Source: Pontimonas salivibrio (lineage in GTDB: Bacteria > Actinomycetota > Actinomycetes > Actinomycetales > Microbacteriaceae). Taken from it: a DNA stretch of 64,000 nt. Below the pieces are notes generated by a model. The model saw only the letters and a program-made list of their open reading frames with translations, searched no databases and had not been told where the DNA came from. Made by a program: the position numbers and the translations under genes. Positions within the stretch are counted from its first letter, which is position 1; every line of letters begins with the position of its first letter. Positions 8,130 through 15,516 of this stretch are shown piece after piece. The stretch covers positions 1,550,001 to 1,614,000 of the forward strand of contig NZ_CP026923.1 of the NCBI RefSeq assembly GCF_002950575.1, in the 5' to 3' direction.

Positions 8130-9918
8130 GTTTCGACGGTAGCGGATTGGCTGCATCCGGACCGCCAATGTGAACAAACGAGAAAGCACCGACGGTCACT
8201 GAGCCTGATAGTCCGGCGCCTTCATAGCTGAGTGTTCGTTGGTCTGGTGTCAGGTTTGCCGCGAGAATACTCACGTCTTCACCTGAGACAGCGGCAATCA
8301 CATTGATGCCGACCTCCGGTGTCTCAGCGACGGACATGTGGTGGCCCGTCAGTGAGTGAAGGATCGACAGGGCGTGGCCAGCAGGATCCAGTGATCCTTG
8401 AGAGTCCCTTATCCCTCTAGGACCCCATTCCTCGAAATAGCAAATGCTTTCTGCCCCGGCCAAGGCAGCAACTGAAGCAACGACCCAGGCTCCAACAGCC
8501 GCAGAGTGTTGTCGGGGGTCGACTGAGTCAGCAAGTCGCTCGGGGCCATAACCGTGAGTGAGGTTGTCGGGTTCTTCCGGAGGCGGCGTGGTAGCAACGG
8601 CATTGAATCGCGGCCGTAGTGTGACGGGACCGACATGCACCGGGCGTCCACCTGCAATCCGGTGTGCGTTTTTGAGCACTTCTGTCTGAATAGAAAGCGA
8701 TTCAACGATTTGTGATCGCTCCCTGACATGCATTTGAGGCGTGACACTTATTGTGACCGCTGGGGCATCAGCAGGTAGGTGGGAACTCGTACGGTTGAAC
8801 TCGGTGAAGTGGGAACGGGCTCCCGCCACGAGGTCAATACTGAGCCCTCGGCGTGCAACTTCCCCGACAAGCGCTCCCCACAGGTCAGGTTCTGTGACGT
8901 GGCTCTTGGCCCCAAATACTCCAAGGCGCACTACCGAACCGGTGCCAGAAGCCTCAACCAGATCGAGTAGACCGGCAATCTCGTCAGAGCTCTGAACAAC
9001 AAGGCGAACATCCAACGGAAGACCCGCTGTCCTGGCACGGCGAAGGATGGCTGCGCGATTGGCTGACCGTGCATCGATCTCCACGAGCACTGTGGAAGCA
9101 GGCGGTGGCGGCATATCGAGTCCACCCTCCTGGGCTGTGGCAGCGCCCACGGCAATTGCCGGCATTGTCCCGCGGTCAACCAGACGGAGAACAGAGTCCC
9201 TGGTTGATACCGCTTTGGCCACCCGGCGAGCGTTGAGGTGCAGCGCCTGGGTGAATGAAGTTCCTGCCGGCAGGAAGACCGGGAAAGGTTCTTGGAGCGG
9301 AGTGCTGTATGTCTTGAAGGACGCATCGGTCCAATTCCGCTGATCCTCCATCTCGAAAATCTCGCCCTCGAAGGTTAAGTGTGCGTCCACACCGTCGACG
9401 CTCCACCGCATGCCCACGATATCGACGGCCGGCTGGTGGGGGCTGATCTCCTGCGGGAAGGCAGAAACCTCGGAGCGGGAGTCTGAATGAATGACAGTGA
9501 GGGGAGAGCCGGCCACATCCGGAGGATGAAGTACCACCAGTCCGAGCCTGTTACGCCAAAAGTCTGTGATGCACGTTCCACTGAAGACCACTCTTAGGCC
9601 ATCCGTTGCGTCGACTAACAAGGATGCCTCGAGTTCGATGCCGAACCCCGCCATTTGTAGCTTCAGCTCAAGCCCCACCTCGCGAGAGTGCACTTCGAGT
9701 ATCTCTACCGGCAGTGTCTGCCAGTCACGGTCCCTCGCGACGGCACGTATTGCTCGAAGCACCATTGTCCCGTCGAAGCTGAGGTTGGCGAGTTCCTCGC
9801 CCCGTCTCTCAAATGCCCACGGTCCAGCCGACCATTGCTCGGGCGGTGGTTCGGCGAACCCCCATGCTTCATTTGCACGCGCGTGTGCATCGAGGTGAGG
9901 CTCTGCCGGGGTGACCAT
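8113..9918 (-). CDS. apnL: D-apionolactonase (D-apionate lactonase)
   Basis: 601-residue protein that I recognise as the ApnL family, which hydrolyses D-apionolactone to D-apionate in D-apiose breakdown. Shared family signatures are VLRAIRAVARDRDW near residue 55, CITDFWRNRLGLVVLHPP near 140, and FEMEDQRNWTDASFKTY near 210. The rest is a beta-rich N-terminal part and a larger C-terminal region. The ATG overlaps the SDR stop codon (TGATG), so translation is coupled. No signal peptide is seen, so cytoplasmic. Recognition is from memory of the family; it is strengthened by oiaC and apnO next door. Confidence 0.82.
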   Translation of the reverse strand: MVTPAEPHLDAHARANEAWGFAEPPPEQWSAGPWAFERRGEELANLSFDGTMVLRAIRAVARDRDWQTLPVEILEVHSREVGLELKLQMAGFGIELEASLLVDATDGLRVVFSGTCITDFWRNRLGLVVLHPPDVAGSPLTVIHSDSRSEVSAFPQEISPHQPAVDIVGMRWSVDGVDAHLTFEGEIFEMEDQRNWTDASFKTYSTPLQEPFPVFLPAGTSFTQALHLNARRVAKAVSTRDSVLRLVDRGTMPAIAVGAATAQEGGLDMPPPPASTVLVEIDARSANRAAILRRARTAGLPLDVRLVVQSSDEIAGLLDLVEASGTGSVVRLGVFGAKSHVTEPDLWGALVGEVARRGLSIDLVAGARSHFTEFNRTSSHLPADAPAVTISVTPQMHVRERSQIVESLSIQTEVLKNAHRIAGGRPVHVGPVTLRPRFNAVATTPPPEEPDNLTHGYGPERLADSVDPRQHSAAVGAWVVASVAALAGAESICYFEEWGPRGIRDSQGSLDPAGHALSILHSLTGHHMSVAETPEVGINVIAAVSGEDVSILAANLTPDQRTLSYEGAGLSGSVTVGAFSFVHIGGPDAANPLPSKHAGLS

Positions 9919-10670
9919 CAGAGGGTCGTCATGCCGCCGTCAACAGCGAATGACGCTCCGGTCGCGAATGCGGCATCGTCGCTCGCGAGGTACACCATCA
10001 CTCCCGCGATGTCGTCGGGCGAACCGGGACGCCCCAGAGGAATCCGACCAATAATGGCTGCTCTGGCTTGTGGATCTTCGGCAATGGCCGTCACGAGACG
10101 CGTTTCGGTGTAGGCCGGGACCACGGTGTTCACGCGGATGTTGTGGGCGGAATAGGCCGCTGCCGTGGTTCGAGTCATCCCATGGATACCTGCCTTAGAT
10201 GCGCTGTAGGCCGCAAAACTCGCGCCCTCACCGTTTAGTGCGGTCGGGCTACCCGTGAGGATTATCGATCCACCACCCAGCGTCATCATCGCGCGAACCG
10301 CGTGCTTCACGGTAAGGAAAGTGCCGGTGAGGTTGATGTCGATTGTGCGCTTCCAGGTGTCGAGGTCAAGCTCAGCAATCGGTGCGTCCTCACCGAAAAG
10401 TTGCACTCCGGCGTTTGCGACCACGACGTCCGGGCCCCAGCCCGATGCAACGAGATCCTCGAAAGCGCTCACGACGCTTGACTCATCGGCGATATCCATA
10501 CCGACCCCTCGCGCGTTGGGGTGGGCGTCTGCCGCCGCCGTGGCACCTGCAACATCTCGATCGGCGAACACTACCCGCGCGCCCTCTTGGACGAATCGGT
10601 CAGCCACCGCACGGCCAATCCCCTGTGCCGAGCCCGTCACTAGGGCGGTCTTACCGCTTAATCGGGCCAT
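9918..10670 (-). CDS. SDR-family dehydrogenase of the apionate island
   Basis: 250-residue classical short-chain dehydrogenase/reductase. Cofactor motif TGSAQGIG at residues 12-19, an aspartate after the second strand (FADRD) favouring NAD, NAG motif ANAGVQ, catalytic Ser in ILTGSPTAL, and YSASK with Tyr and Lys, followed by RVNTVVPAYTET. First gene of the operon leading into apnL. Known apiose pathways open with a Gfo/Idh/MocA-type apiose dehydrogenase, which is absent here, so this SDR may oxidise D-apiose to the lactone or act later on erythrulose. Function inferred from context only. Confidence 0.9.
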   Translation of the reverse strand: MARLSGKTALVTGSAQGIGRAVADRFVQEGARVVFADRDVAGATAAADAHPNARGVGMDIADESSVVSAFEDLVASGWGPDVVVANAGVQLFGEDAPIAELDLDTWKRTIDINLTGTFLTVKHAVRAMMTLGGGSIILTGSPTALNGEGASFAAYSASKAGIHGMTRTTAAAYSAHNIRVNTVVPAYTETRLVTAIAEDPQARAAIIGRIPLGRPGSPDDIAGVMVYLASDDAAFATGASFAVDGGMTTL

Positions 10671-10723
10671 TTCGGCTCCTCGTCGTTGAACATGGGGACG
10701 CTAGCAGGAAACAGTGTAGGCTA

Positions 10724-10739
10724 AACCGGTCAACCGGTT
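10724..10739. promoter_or_regulatory. Palindromic operator between divergent apionate operons
   Basis: AACCGGT-CA-ACCGGTT, perfect 7-bp arms around 2 bp, 53 bp upstream of the SDR start and 154 bp upstream of oiaC. Its placement in the divergent promoter region suggests the binding site of the island GntR regulator. Binding is not demonstrated; the sequence could equally suit a LacI-type protein. Confidence 0.55.
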
Positions 10740-10893
10740 GTGCAATATGAACAAGTCGTCCGGCCTCATTTCGGGAGAAATCCATGGACCACAACAGCTC
10801 CCTCCAATGCGCGACTAACCCAGGCCCCCGCATCGCGAGCATATTGGCGCAAAGCCCGCAGGCGATAGAACGCGAGCGCTTCGGAGTCTCACA

Positions 10894-11700
10894 ATGATCG
10901 GCCTCAGCACTTACTCGTTCTTCTGGGAACACAAACTGTCGGTGCCGGACGGGCCCAACCTCCAACCACTCGACCTTCCTGGCATGCTGCGAGCTACTGC
11001 CGATCAAGGCGTCCACCTGCTTCAAATTTGCGACTATGCGCCCTTGTTTGACCTAGACGAAAAGGGTTTAGCTGACCTTCGAGGACTCGCAGACAGCCTG
11101 GGCATCCAACTGGAGCTCGGAACACGAGTCGTCACGCCGAGTCACCTCGAGCGGATGCTGACCACCTCGCTCGCCCTCGGAGCTACCTTCGTTCGCAGCA
11201 TGCTCTCCGACGCCAACTCGCGACCCTCAACCCGGGAAGCAGAACGGTGGCTCAGACAAGAGCTCCCCCACTGGGAAGCAGCTGGTGTCACCCTCGCCCT
11301 AGAAACCTACGAACAGATTCCCGTGGCCGAGCTTGTCGACCTCGTGGCCCGCATCGACAGCCCCTCGCTCGGGATTTGCCTCGATCCCGCTAATTCGGTA
11401 GCGGCGTTGGAGAACCCCCGCGACACGGTCGAGCGATGTGCACCCTATGTGGCGGGACTTCACATCAAAGATTTTTCGTTTACTCGGCACGAACAGTGGG
11501 TCGGCTTTCGGCTCTCCGGTACCCCACTGGGACACGGATTGCTCGACTACCGCCACCTGATGGATACCGTTCGTCCCGAGGAACGAGGAATCAACCGGGT
11601 AGTAGAACACTGGTTGCCCTGGCAGGGCACACAAACCGACACAATCCGCCTAGAGCGCGAATGGACCACCACCGCACTCGCCTACATGAAGGAGCACTAA
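10894..11700 (+). CDS. oiaC: 3-oxo-isoapionate decarboxylase (TIM barrel)
   Basis: 268-residue xylose-isomerase-like TIM barrel. Start IGLSTYSFFWEHKLSVP, then LLQICDYAPL, QLELGTRVV, LALETYEQIP, GICLDPANSVA, GLHIKDFSF and a C-terminal VVEHWLPW match what I recall of OiaC, which decarboxylates 3-oxo-isoapionate to L-erythrulose and CO2. Conserved Glu, Asp and His residues suit a divalent metal site. GGAG lies 7 nt before the ATG. Two bases separate it from apnO, so they form one operon divergent from SDR-apnL-gntR. An isomerase of the same fold is the alternative. Confidence 0.78.
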   Translation: MIGLSTYSFFWEHKLSVPDGPNLQPLDLPGMLRATADQGVHLLQICDYAPLFDLDEKGLADLRGLADSLGIQLELGTRVVTPSHLERMLTTSLALGATFVRSMLSDANSRPSTREAERWLRQELPHWEAAGVTLALETYEQIPVAELVDLVARIDSPSLGICLDPANSVAALENPRDTVERCAPYVAGLHIKDFSFTRHEQWVGFRLSGTPLGHGLLDYRHLMDTVRPEERGINRVVEHWLPWQGTQTDTIRLEREWTTTALAYMKEH

Positions 11701-11702
11701 CC

Positions 11703-12560
11703 ATGTCCGACAATCTGACAATCGCCGTAATCGGCGCCGGAGGAAAAATGGGGATGCGTGTCTCCGCCAACCTCATGAAGACCGACCACACGGTGTTCTA
11801 CTCAGAAAACTCCCCTGCCGGTCAAGAACGTGTCACCGACGCCGGGCGAACATTGACGGCCACAGATGATGCGGTGAAGGTGTCCGATGTTGTGGTGCTG
11901 GCCGTACCCGACCTCGCCCTCAGCGCAGTGAGCGATGCGGTTGTCCCGCTGATGAAATCTGGCGCTATCCTGCTGACGCTCGACCCAGCAGCCGCTTACG
12001 CTGGCTTACTCGCTACGCGCGACGACATCATCCAAGGGGTGACACACCCTTGCCACCCGTCAGTATTCGTCGAGCGACACACCCCCGAGGAGTATGCGGA
12101 CACCTTTGGAGGTATTGCCGCAAAGCAAGACGCGATTGCCGCAATCGAGAGCGATAGCACCGTGGCCCGCGACACCCTGGAAGCGGTGGTGAGAGTTATT
12201 TTCGCCCCAGTAGTGGATGTGCACTGGGTCACAGTGAAACAACTCGCCCAACTAGAGCCAACCCTGGTTGAGACAATCGCCTGCATGGTGGGGGCACTGC
12301 TGAAGGAAGCGCTCGACGAAGCGGTAAACACCATGGGAGTTCCCGAACCTGCGGCACGGGCTATTCTGCTTGGTCACACTCAGGTTGCCCTAGCCAACAC
12401 ACTCAAGGGTGATAACCCCTTCAGTGAGGCATGCCTCATCGCAATGGACTATGGCCGAGAAGCGATCATCAAGGAGGATTGGAAGAAAGTGTTCCGCGAT
12501 GACGAGCTGGACAAAAACTTGGCCCGGATGCTCCACCTCGATCACGTGTCCCGAAAATAG
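11703..12560 (+). CDS. apnO: D-apionate oxidoisomerase
   Basis: 285-residue NAD(P)-dependent enzyme related to 6-phosphogluconate/3-hydroxyisobutyrate dehydrogenases. N-terminal Rossmann motif VIGAGGKMGMRVSANL, then DVVVLAVPDLAL, TLDPAAAYAG and THPCHPSVF; the helical C-terminal half has ETIACMVGALLKEALDEAV and ILLGHTQVALANTL. This combination fits the ApnO family, which converts D-apionate to 3-oxo-isoapionate, the substrate of the oiaC product. The ATG follows the oiaC stop by two bases; an upstream extension of the frame lies inside oiaC and is rejected. Confidence 0.8.
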   Translation: MSDNLTIAVIGAGGKMGMRVSANLMKTDHTVFYSENSPAGQERVTDAGRTLTATDDAVKVSDVVVLAVPDLALSAVSDAVVPLMKSGAILLTLDPAAAYAGLLATRDDIIQGVTHPCHPSVFVERHTPEEYADTFGGIAAKQDAIAAIESDSTVARDTLEAVVRVIFAPVVDVHWVTVKQLAQLEPTLVETIACMVGALLKEALDEAVNTMGVPEPAARAILLGHTQVALANTLKGDNPFSEACLIAMDYGREAIIKEDWKKVFRDDELDKNLARMLHLDHVSRK

Positions 12561-12570
12561 ACACGACTCG

Positions 12571-12663
12571 ATGCGCCGGGTCGCTACACACCGGGCAAAT
12601 TCCCCCCACCCGGCCATTCAGGATGACGCGATTCCCATTCGCGACATTCCGGTGCCCTGGTAG
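12571..12663 (+). pseudogene. Degraded 3' end of a cupin gene (right island scar)
   Basis: About 93 bp similar to the 3' end of the cupin gene at 6900-7328. The last 53 bp (12611-12663) match at 49 positions and still encode DDAIPIRDIP-V-PW and a stop. Upstream, similarity fades and a 2-nt insertion breaks the frame. No start or cupin core is left. It lies 10 bp after the apnO stop, so it forms the right edge of the island, displaced from the intact cupin gene by about 5.3 kb. Confidence 0.8.
12611..12663 (+). repeat. Right copy of the 53-bp direct repeat
   Basis: 49 of 53 bases equal the left copy at 7276-7328. Two of the four differences are silent third-position changes (GAT/GAC, CCT/CCC), one changes Pro to Gln and one Met to Val, which suggests divergence between two related cupin alleles rather than a very recent duplication. 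Confidence 0.9.
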
Positions 12664-12724
12664 TTCTCGAAGCCGCTACACGGCACCATCAGGGACTGAG
12701 CCCTTCACCTGTGAGGTGGTGACC

Positions 12725-13105
12725 TTACGTCTGTGAGGGCGACCCCTTGGGCACACCAGGGGGTTTCCCTTCCGGAGTGTCGTCACTTGTTGAGCGGGCG
12801 ATGGCGGCCGAGAGGGCCACAATGCGATCCCGGTCACGTTGGTCTTGTGCCATTTCCTGGTTCCACGACTCGACCTGTCGTGAGAGGGCACGCGGCACGG
12901 GTGAACCTTCAGCGTGGAGTTTTTCCACCCGATCCAACACAGCGCGTCGCTGGCGGGGGGCTAAGACTTTGGTCCACAGCCCATAAATATCCGGGTACAA
13001 CACCTTGTAGACGGTGGCCAGCAGCAGGGCCACTGATCCGAGAAGCACGAGGCGCCCAAAAACTTCCGCAAGCCAGCCCGGCAACACCTGATAGTGCCAC
13101 GGCAC
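12725..13105 (-). pseudogene. C-terminal membrane-anchor part of a split TAXI receptor
   Basis: 126-codon frame whose first half is a membrane helix (FGRLVLLGSVALLLATVYKVL) followed by a charged coiled-coil-like region (RRAVLDRVEKLHAEG onward). It is in the same frame as the TAXI protein just upstream: only one TAA and six sense codons (reading DFYRVG) lie between. Longer TAXI proteins have exactly such a C-terminal tail, with an FY motif then a PGWLA/PFWLA-type helix. The GTG at 13105 has no ribosome binding site. It may therefore be a nonsense-interrupted tail, or a separately translated membrane partner. Confidence 0.65.
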
Positions 13106-13123
13106 GCCAACGCGGTAGAAGTC

Positions 13124-14020
13124 TTACGCAACCGTATTGGCCGAGAGTTGGAGGTCCATGAAGTTCGGAAAAGTGGTGCCTTGCACGGTGGAGGAGGGCG
13201 AACCAAATTGGTCCTGAAGACGCGACGCAATCTGCAGGGTAATTGCTGCCGGCAAATCCTCACGAGCCACCACGGTGACCGGCACACCCACCGTGTGAAG
13301 TGGACCACTGGGGACCGACCCCGCAATGTCGAGAAGACCCGGTGGGATGGTCAGGCTGCGAACGTAACCAATTTCACTCGCCAGCGCTTCGGTGGTGGCG
13401 ATATCGACGAGGGTCAGCTGGGGGTCTGCGGCCAGTTGCCGAACGATGGGGGTGTGAACGGGAAACAGGACTCCCACTACGTCGGTTTCTCCACGTCGAA
13501 CCGACAGGATGCCCTCGTTCAGAGTCCCGTAGCGCGGTTCGACGTCGAGGTCGTAGGCATCAAACACCTCACTGGCGAGTTGATCAAAACCGCTGCCTTT
13601 TACCTGCATCCACACGGAGCGGCCCTCAAGGTCCGACACGGAAAGGTTTGCGCCCAGATCAGTGCGCGCAAATAAGAGCAAAGGCTCCAATTCGATTGAC
13701 CCCAAAGAGGTCACATTGGGGTAGTTTGCGGCGTCGATTTTTTGGGCAATAAACCCGACGTTGACTGGATTGTCGGGGTCTTGGACGCTCTCAATAATGT
13801 TGAGCGTGTCATCTCGGGAAGTAAGTTCCACATCGACACCTTCGGCGGACAGGTGTCGCGCAAGACCGTCACCCGTTTCGTAGAAGAAACCGGCTTTGGG
13901 ACCGGCCTCGATGACAACGGAGCGATCCCACGAAATCGTCGCGGCGATGAAACCCACACCGCCTAACACGAGGGTGAGAAAAAGCCCTGTCGCGAAGAGA
14001 ACACTCCGTGCGATTGGCAC
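13124..14020 (-). CDS. TAXI-family TRAP transporter solute-binding protein (truncated by stop)
   Basis: 298-residue receptor of the TAXI family, which binds small carboxylates for TRAP transporters. The N-terminus has one membrane or signal segment (SVLFATGLFLTLVLGGVGFIAA), then the binding domain with AGPKAGFFYETGDGLA, VNVGFIAQ, GRSVWMQVKGSGFD and RRGETDVVGVLFPV. I start at the GTG at 14020, after AAAGGG at proper spacing. No TRAP membrane subunits are nearby. The frame ends in TAA at 13126-13124, after which the same frame continues with the usual C-terminal anchor of long family members; the unbroken frame would total about 431 residues. Confidence 0.8.
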   Translation of the reverse strand: MPIARSVLFATGLFLTLVLGGVGFIAATISWDRSVVIEAGPKAGFFYETGDGLARHLSAEGVDVELTSRDDTLNIIESVQDPDNPVNVGFIAQKIDAANYPNVTSLGSIELEPLLLFARTDLGANLSVSDLEGRSVWMQVKGSGFDQLASEVFDAYDLDVEPRYGTLNEGILSVRRGETDVVGVLFPVHTPIVRQLAADPQLTLVDIATTEALASEIGYVRSLTIPPGLLDIAGSVPSGPLHTVGVPVTVVAREDLPAAITLQIASRLQDQFGSPSSTVQGTTFPNFMDLQLSANTVA

Positions 14021-14066
14021 TCGAGGGCCCTTTCTTCCGTGCTCCCAGCATTCCACCGAAGCGGCC

Positions 14067-14104
14067 CTACGCTACCGTTTTTACCGTCACTACGCTACCG
14101 TTTT
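14067..14104 (-). promoter_or_regulatory. Duplicated promoter-like element upstream of the TAXI gene
   Basis: Two identical 15-bp copies (plus strand CTACGCTACCGTTTT) at 14067-14081 and 14090-14104, 23 bp apart. On the minus strand each reads AAAACGGTAGCGTAG, containing GGTAGCGT, a typical actinobacterial extended -10. It sits about 47-84 bp upstream of the TAXI start, suggesting a duplicated promoter or two operator sites two helical turns apart. Confidence 0.5.
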
Positions 14105-14192
14105 GCACCCCTCAACTCCACGTCTAGTCCTCTAGGCAAGGGGTTTTTGGGGTCATTTTCACCATGATTGATGCAGTCTCCGTGTCACGCTG

Positions 14193-14227
14193 ATAGTCGC
14201 CGGGGAAACTCCCAGCGGGACGACTAT
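14193..14227 (-). terminator. Hairpin just after trhO
   Basis: Arms ATAGTCG (14193-14199) and CGACTAT (14221-14227) enclose a smaller CCG/CGG stem. It starts four bases beyond the trhO stop. There is no U-tract, so termination is plausible but not certain. Confidence 0.4.
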
Positions 14228-14230
14228 GCG

Positions 14231-15124
14231 CTAGCGAGAGACCAAAGTCTCGGCTGCTCGGTGGTGAGCGCAGTAGAGCCCCCCAGAGGCGCAACCATCA
14301 CACACGACGAGTTGGGTTCGACAGGCCAAGTCAGAACAGTTTTCCATTCGCGACGATGGCTCACCGCACTGACTACACCGACCAATCACGGCCGCATCCT
14401 CAGAGAAGGTGACCGCTTTTCTGTTGTCGAACATGTAGAGGGCACCCTCCCAGAGACCAGAGTCACCAAACTTTTCCCCGTAACGGACAATGCCCCCATC
14501 GAGTTGATACACGTCTGTGAAACCGCGTTTAATCATCATCGCGGAGAGCACTTCGCATCGCACGCCACCCGTGCAGTAGGTCACCACGGGCTGATTCTTT
14601 AAGTGGTCGTATCTGCCACTTTCTAGCTCGGTAACAAAATCTTTCGACGTTTTCGTCTCAGGAACCACGGCGTTCGTAAACCGACCAATTTCTGCTTCCC
14701 ACCGATTACGCCCATCAAAAAACGTGACGTTTTTCTCCGCAACAAGGTCGTGAAGTTGTTCCGGGGTGAGGTGTGTACCACCACCGACCACACCGCGCTC
14801 ATCAACTTCTAACTCACCGGGTGCACCAAAGCCCACCAACTCGTCTCGGACCCGCACCTGAAGGCGTGGGAAATCATCCGGCGAGTTCCCCTCGGACCAT
14901 TTGAAGTCGATGTCCTCAAAAGCGGGATATTCCCGGGTTTTACGCCGGTATTTCTTTACTGCATCAAGTTCCCCACCGACGGTGCCATTAATACCGTCTG
15001 GCGAAATGAGGATGCGACCACCTAGCCCCAACGATTCACACAAATCTCGCTGCCACAGCCGCACCGCTTCCGGATCGGCAAGCGGCGTGAAGGCGTAGTA
15101 GAGGAGAACTTTGTAAATGGCCAC
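14231..15124 (-). CDS. trhO: tRNA uridine(34) hydroxylase, rhodanese domain
   Basis: 297-residue member of the TrhO/YceA family, which hydroxylates U34 of tRNAs toward 5-methoxyuridine-type modifications. N-terminal acylphosphatase-like part ([17 protein letters not shown]), central rhodanese domain with active cysteine in [10 protein letters not shown], and a C-terminal cysteine-rich zinc-binding tail ([22 protein letters not shown] region). The frame extends to 15301, but the GTG at 15124 is six bases after TACACT and gives the usual N-terminus, so the upstream part is discarded. Divergent from hipB. Confidence 0.9.
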   Translation of the reverse strand: MAIYKVLLYYAFTPLADPEAVRLWQRDLCESLGLGGRILISPDGINGTVGGELDAVKKYRRKTREYPAFEDIDFKWSEGNSPDDFPRLQVRVRDELVGFGAPGELEVDERGVVGGGTHLTPEQLHDLVAEKNVTFFDGRNRWEAEIGRFTNAVVPETKTSKDFVTELESGRYDHLKNQPVVTYCTGGVRCEVLSAMMIKRGFTDVYQLDGGIVRYGEKFGDSGLWEGALYMFDNRKAVTFSEDAAVIGRCSQCGEPSSRMENCSDLACRTQLVVCDGCASGGLYCAHHRAAETLVSR

Positions 15125-15130
15125 ACAGAA

Positions 15131-15136
15131 AGTGTA
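15131..15136 (-). promoter_or_regulatory. -10 box (TACACT) of leaderless trhO promoter
   Basis: TACACT, six bases (TTCTGT), then the trhO GTG. No Shine-Dalgarno sequence is present. Confidence 0.5.
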
Positions 15137-15225
15137 GAAGTGGTGGGGAAGTTTTTTCCCGATGGATAGTGCTGGAGCCCACGCCACTGGATGATGCTCG
15201 TCACGCAAAAGTGCCGCCCTCGTGT

Positions 15226-15268
15226 ATTGCTTTTTCGCAATAGAGAGGGTATATTGTGTTTTCACAAT
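15226..15268. promoter_or_regulatory. hipBA promoter with two palindromic operators
   Basis: Two related 16-bp palindromes: ATTGCTTTTTCGCAAT (15226-15241) and ATTGTGTTTTCACAAT (15253-15268), 27 bp centre to centre, common form ATTGYKTTTTCRCAAT. A promoter overlaps them: -35 TTGCTT (15228-15233), 16-bp spacer, -10 TATATT (15250-15255). This layout is what HipB autorepression would need. Confidence 0.7.
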
Positions 15269-15282
15269 AAATGGAGCGACCC

Positions 15283-15516
15283 ATGACTCTTCCCCCCGCA
15301 CATCTCAACGCACCTGCCGACTTCGGCATGGCACTCCAGCAAGCCCGAATGTCTCGGGCACTGACCCAACAGGAACTCGCCGACCTCGTCGGAGTCCCCC
15401 AAAGCACCGTCAGTCAAATGGAGAGTGGCCAGGCGACCCTTTACTTGCGACGACTCCTCGACCTGGCGCAGGCCACAGGCCTGCACTTCCAGGCAACCTG
15501 GGACGACCATGACTGA
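15283..15516 (+). CDS. hipB: HipB-type XRE antitoxin
   Basis: 77-residue helix-turn-helix protein of the Cro/C1 (XRE) class: [34 protein letters not shown] spans the DNA-binding helices, here quoted only as a region near residues 16-50. Such proteins neutralise HipA and repress their own operon. I use the ATG at 15283 because GGAG sits six bases before it; an ATG at 15271 would add four residues. It overlaps hipA by 8 nt, and two matching palindromes lie over its promoter. Confidence 0.88.
   Translation: MTLPPAHLNAPADFGMALQQARMSRALTQQELADLVGVPQSTVSQMESGQATLYLRRLLDLAQATGLHFQATWDDHD

Noticed and set aside
12409-12663. 84-codon frame ending in IPIRDIPVPW as a functional gene
   Set aside because: Mostly overlaps apnO in another frame; only its end is homologous to the cupin tail, so it is a remnant, not a gene.
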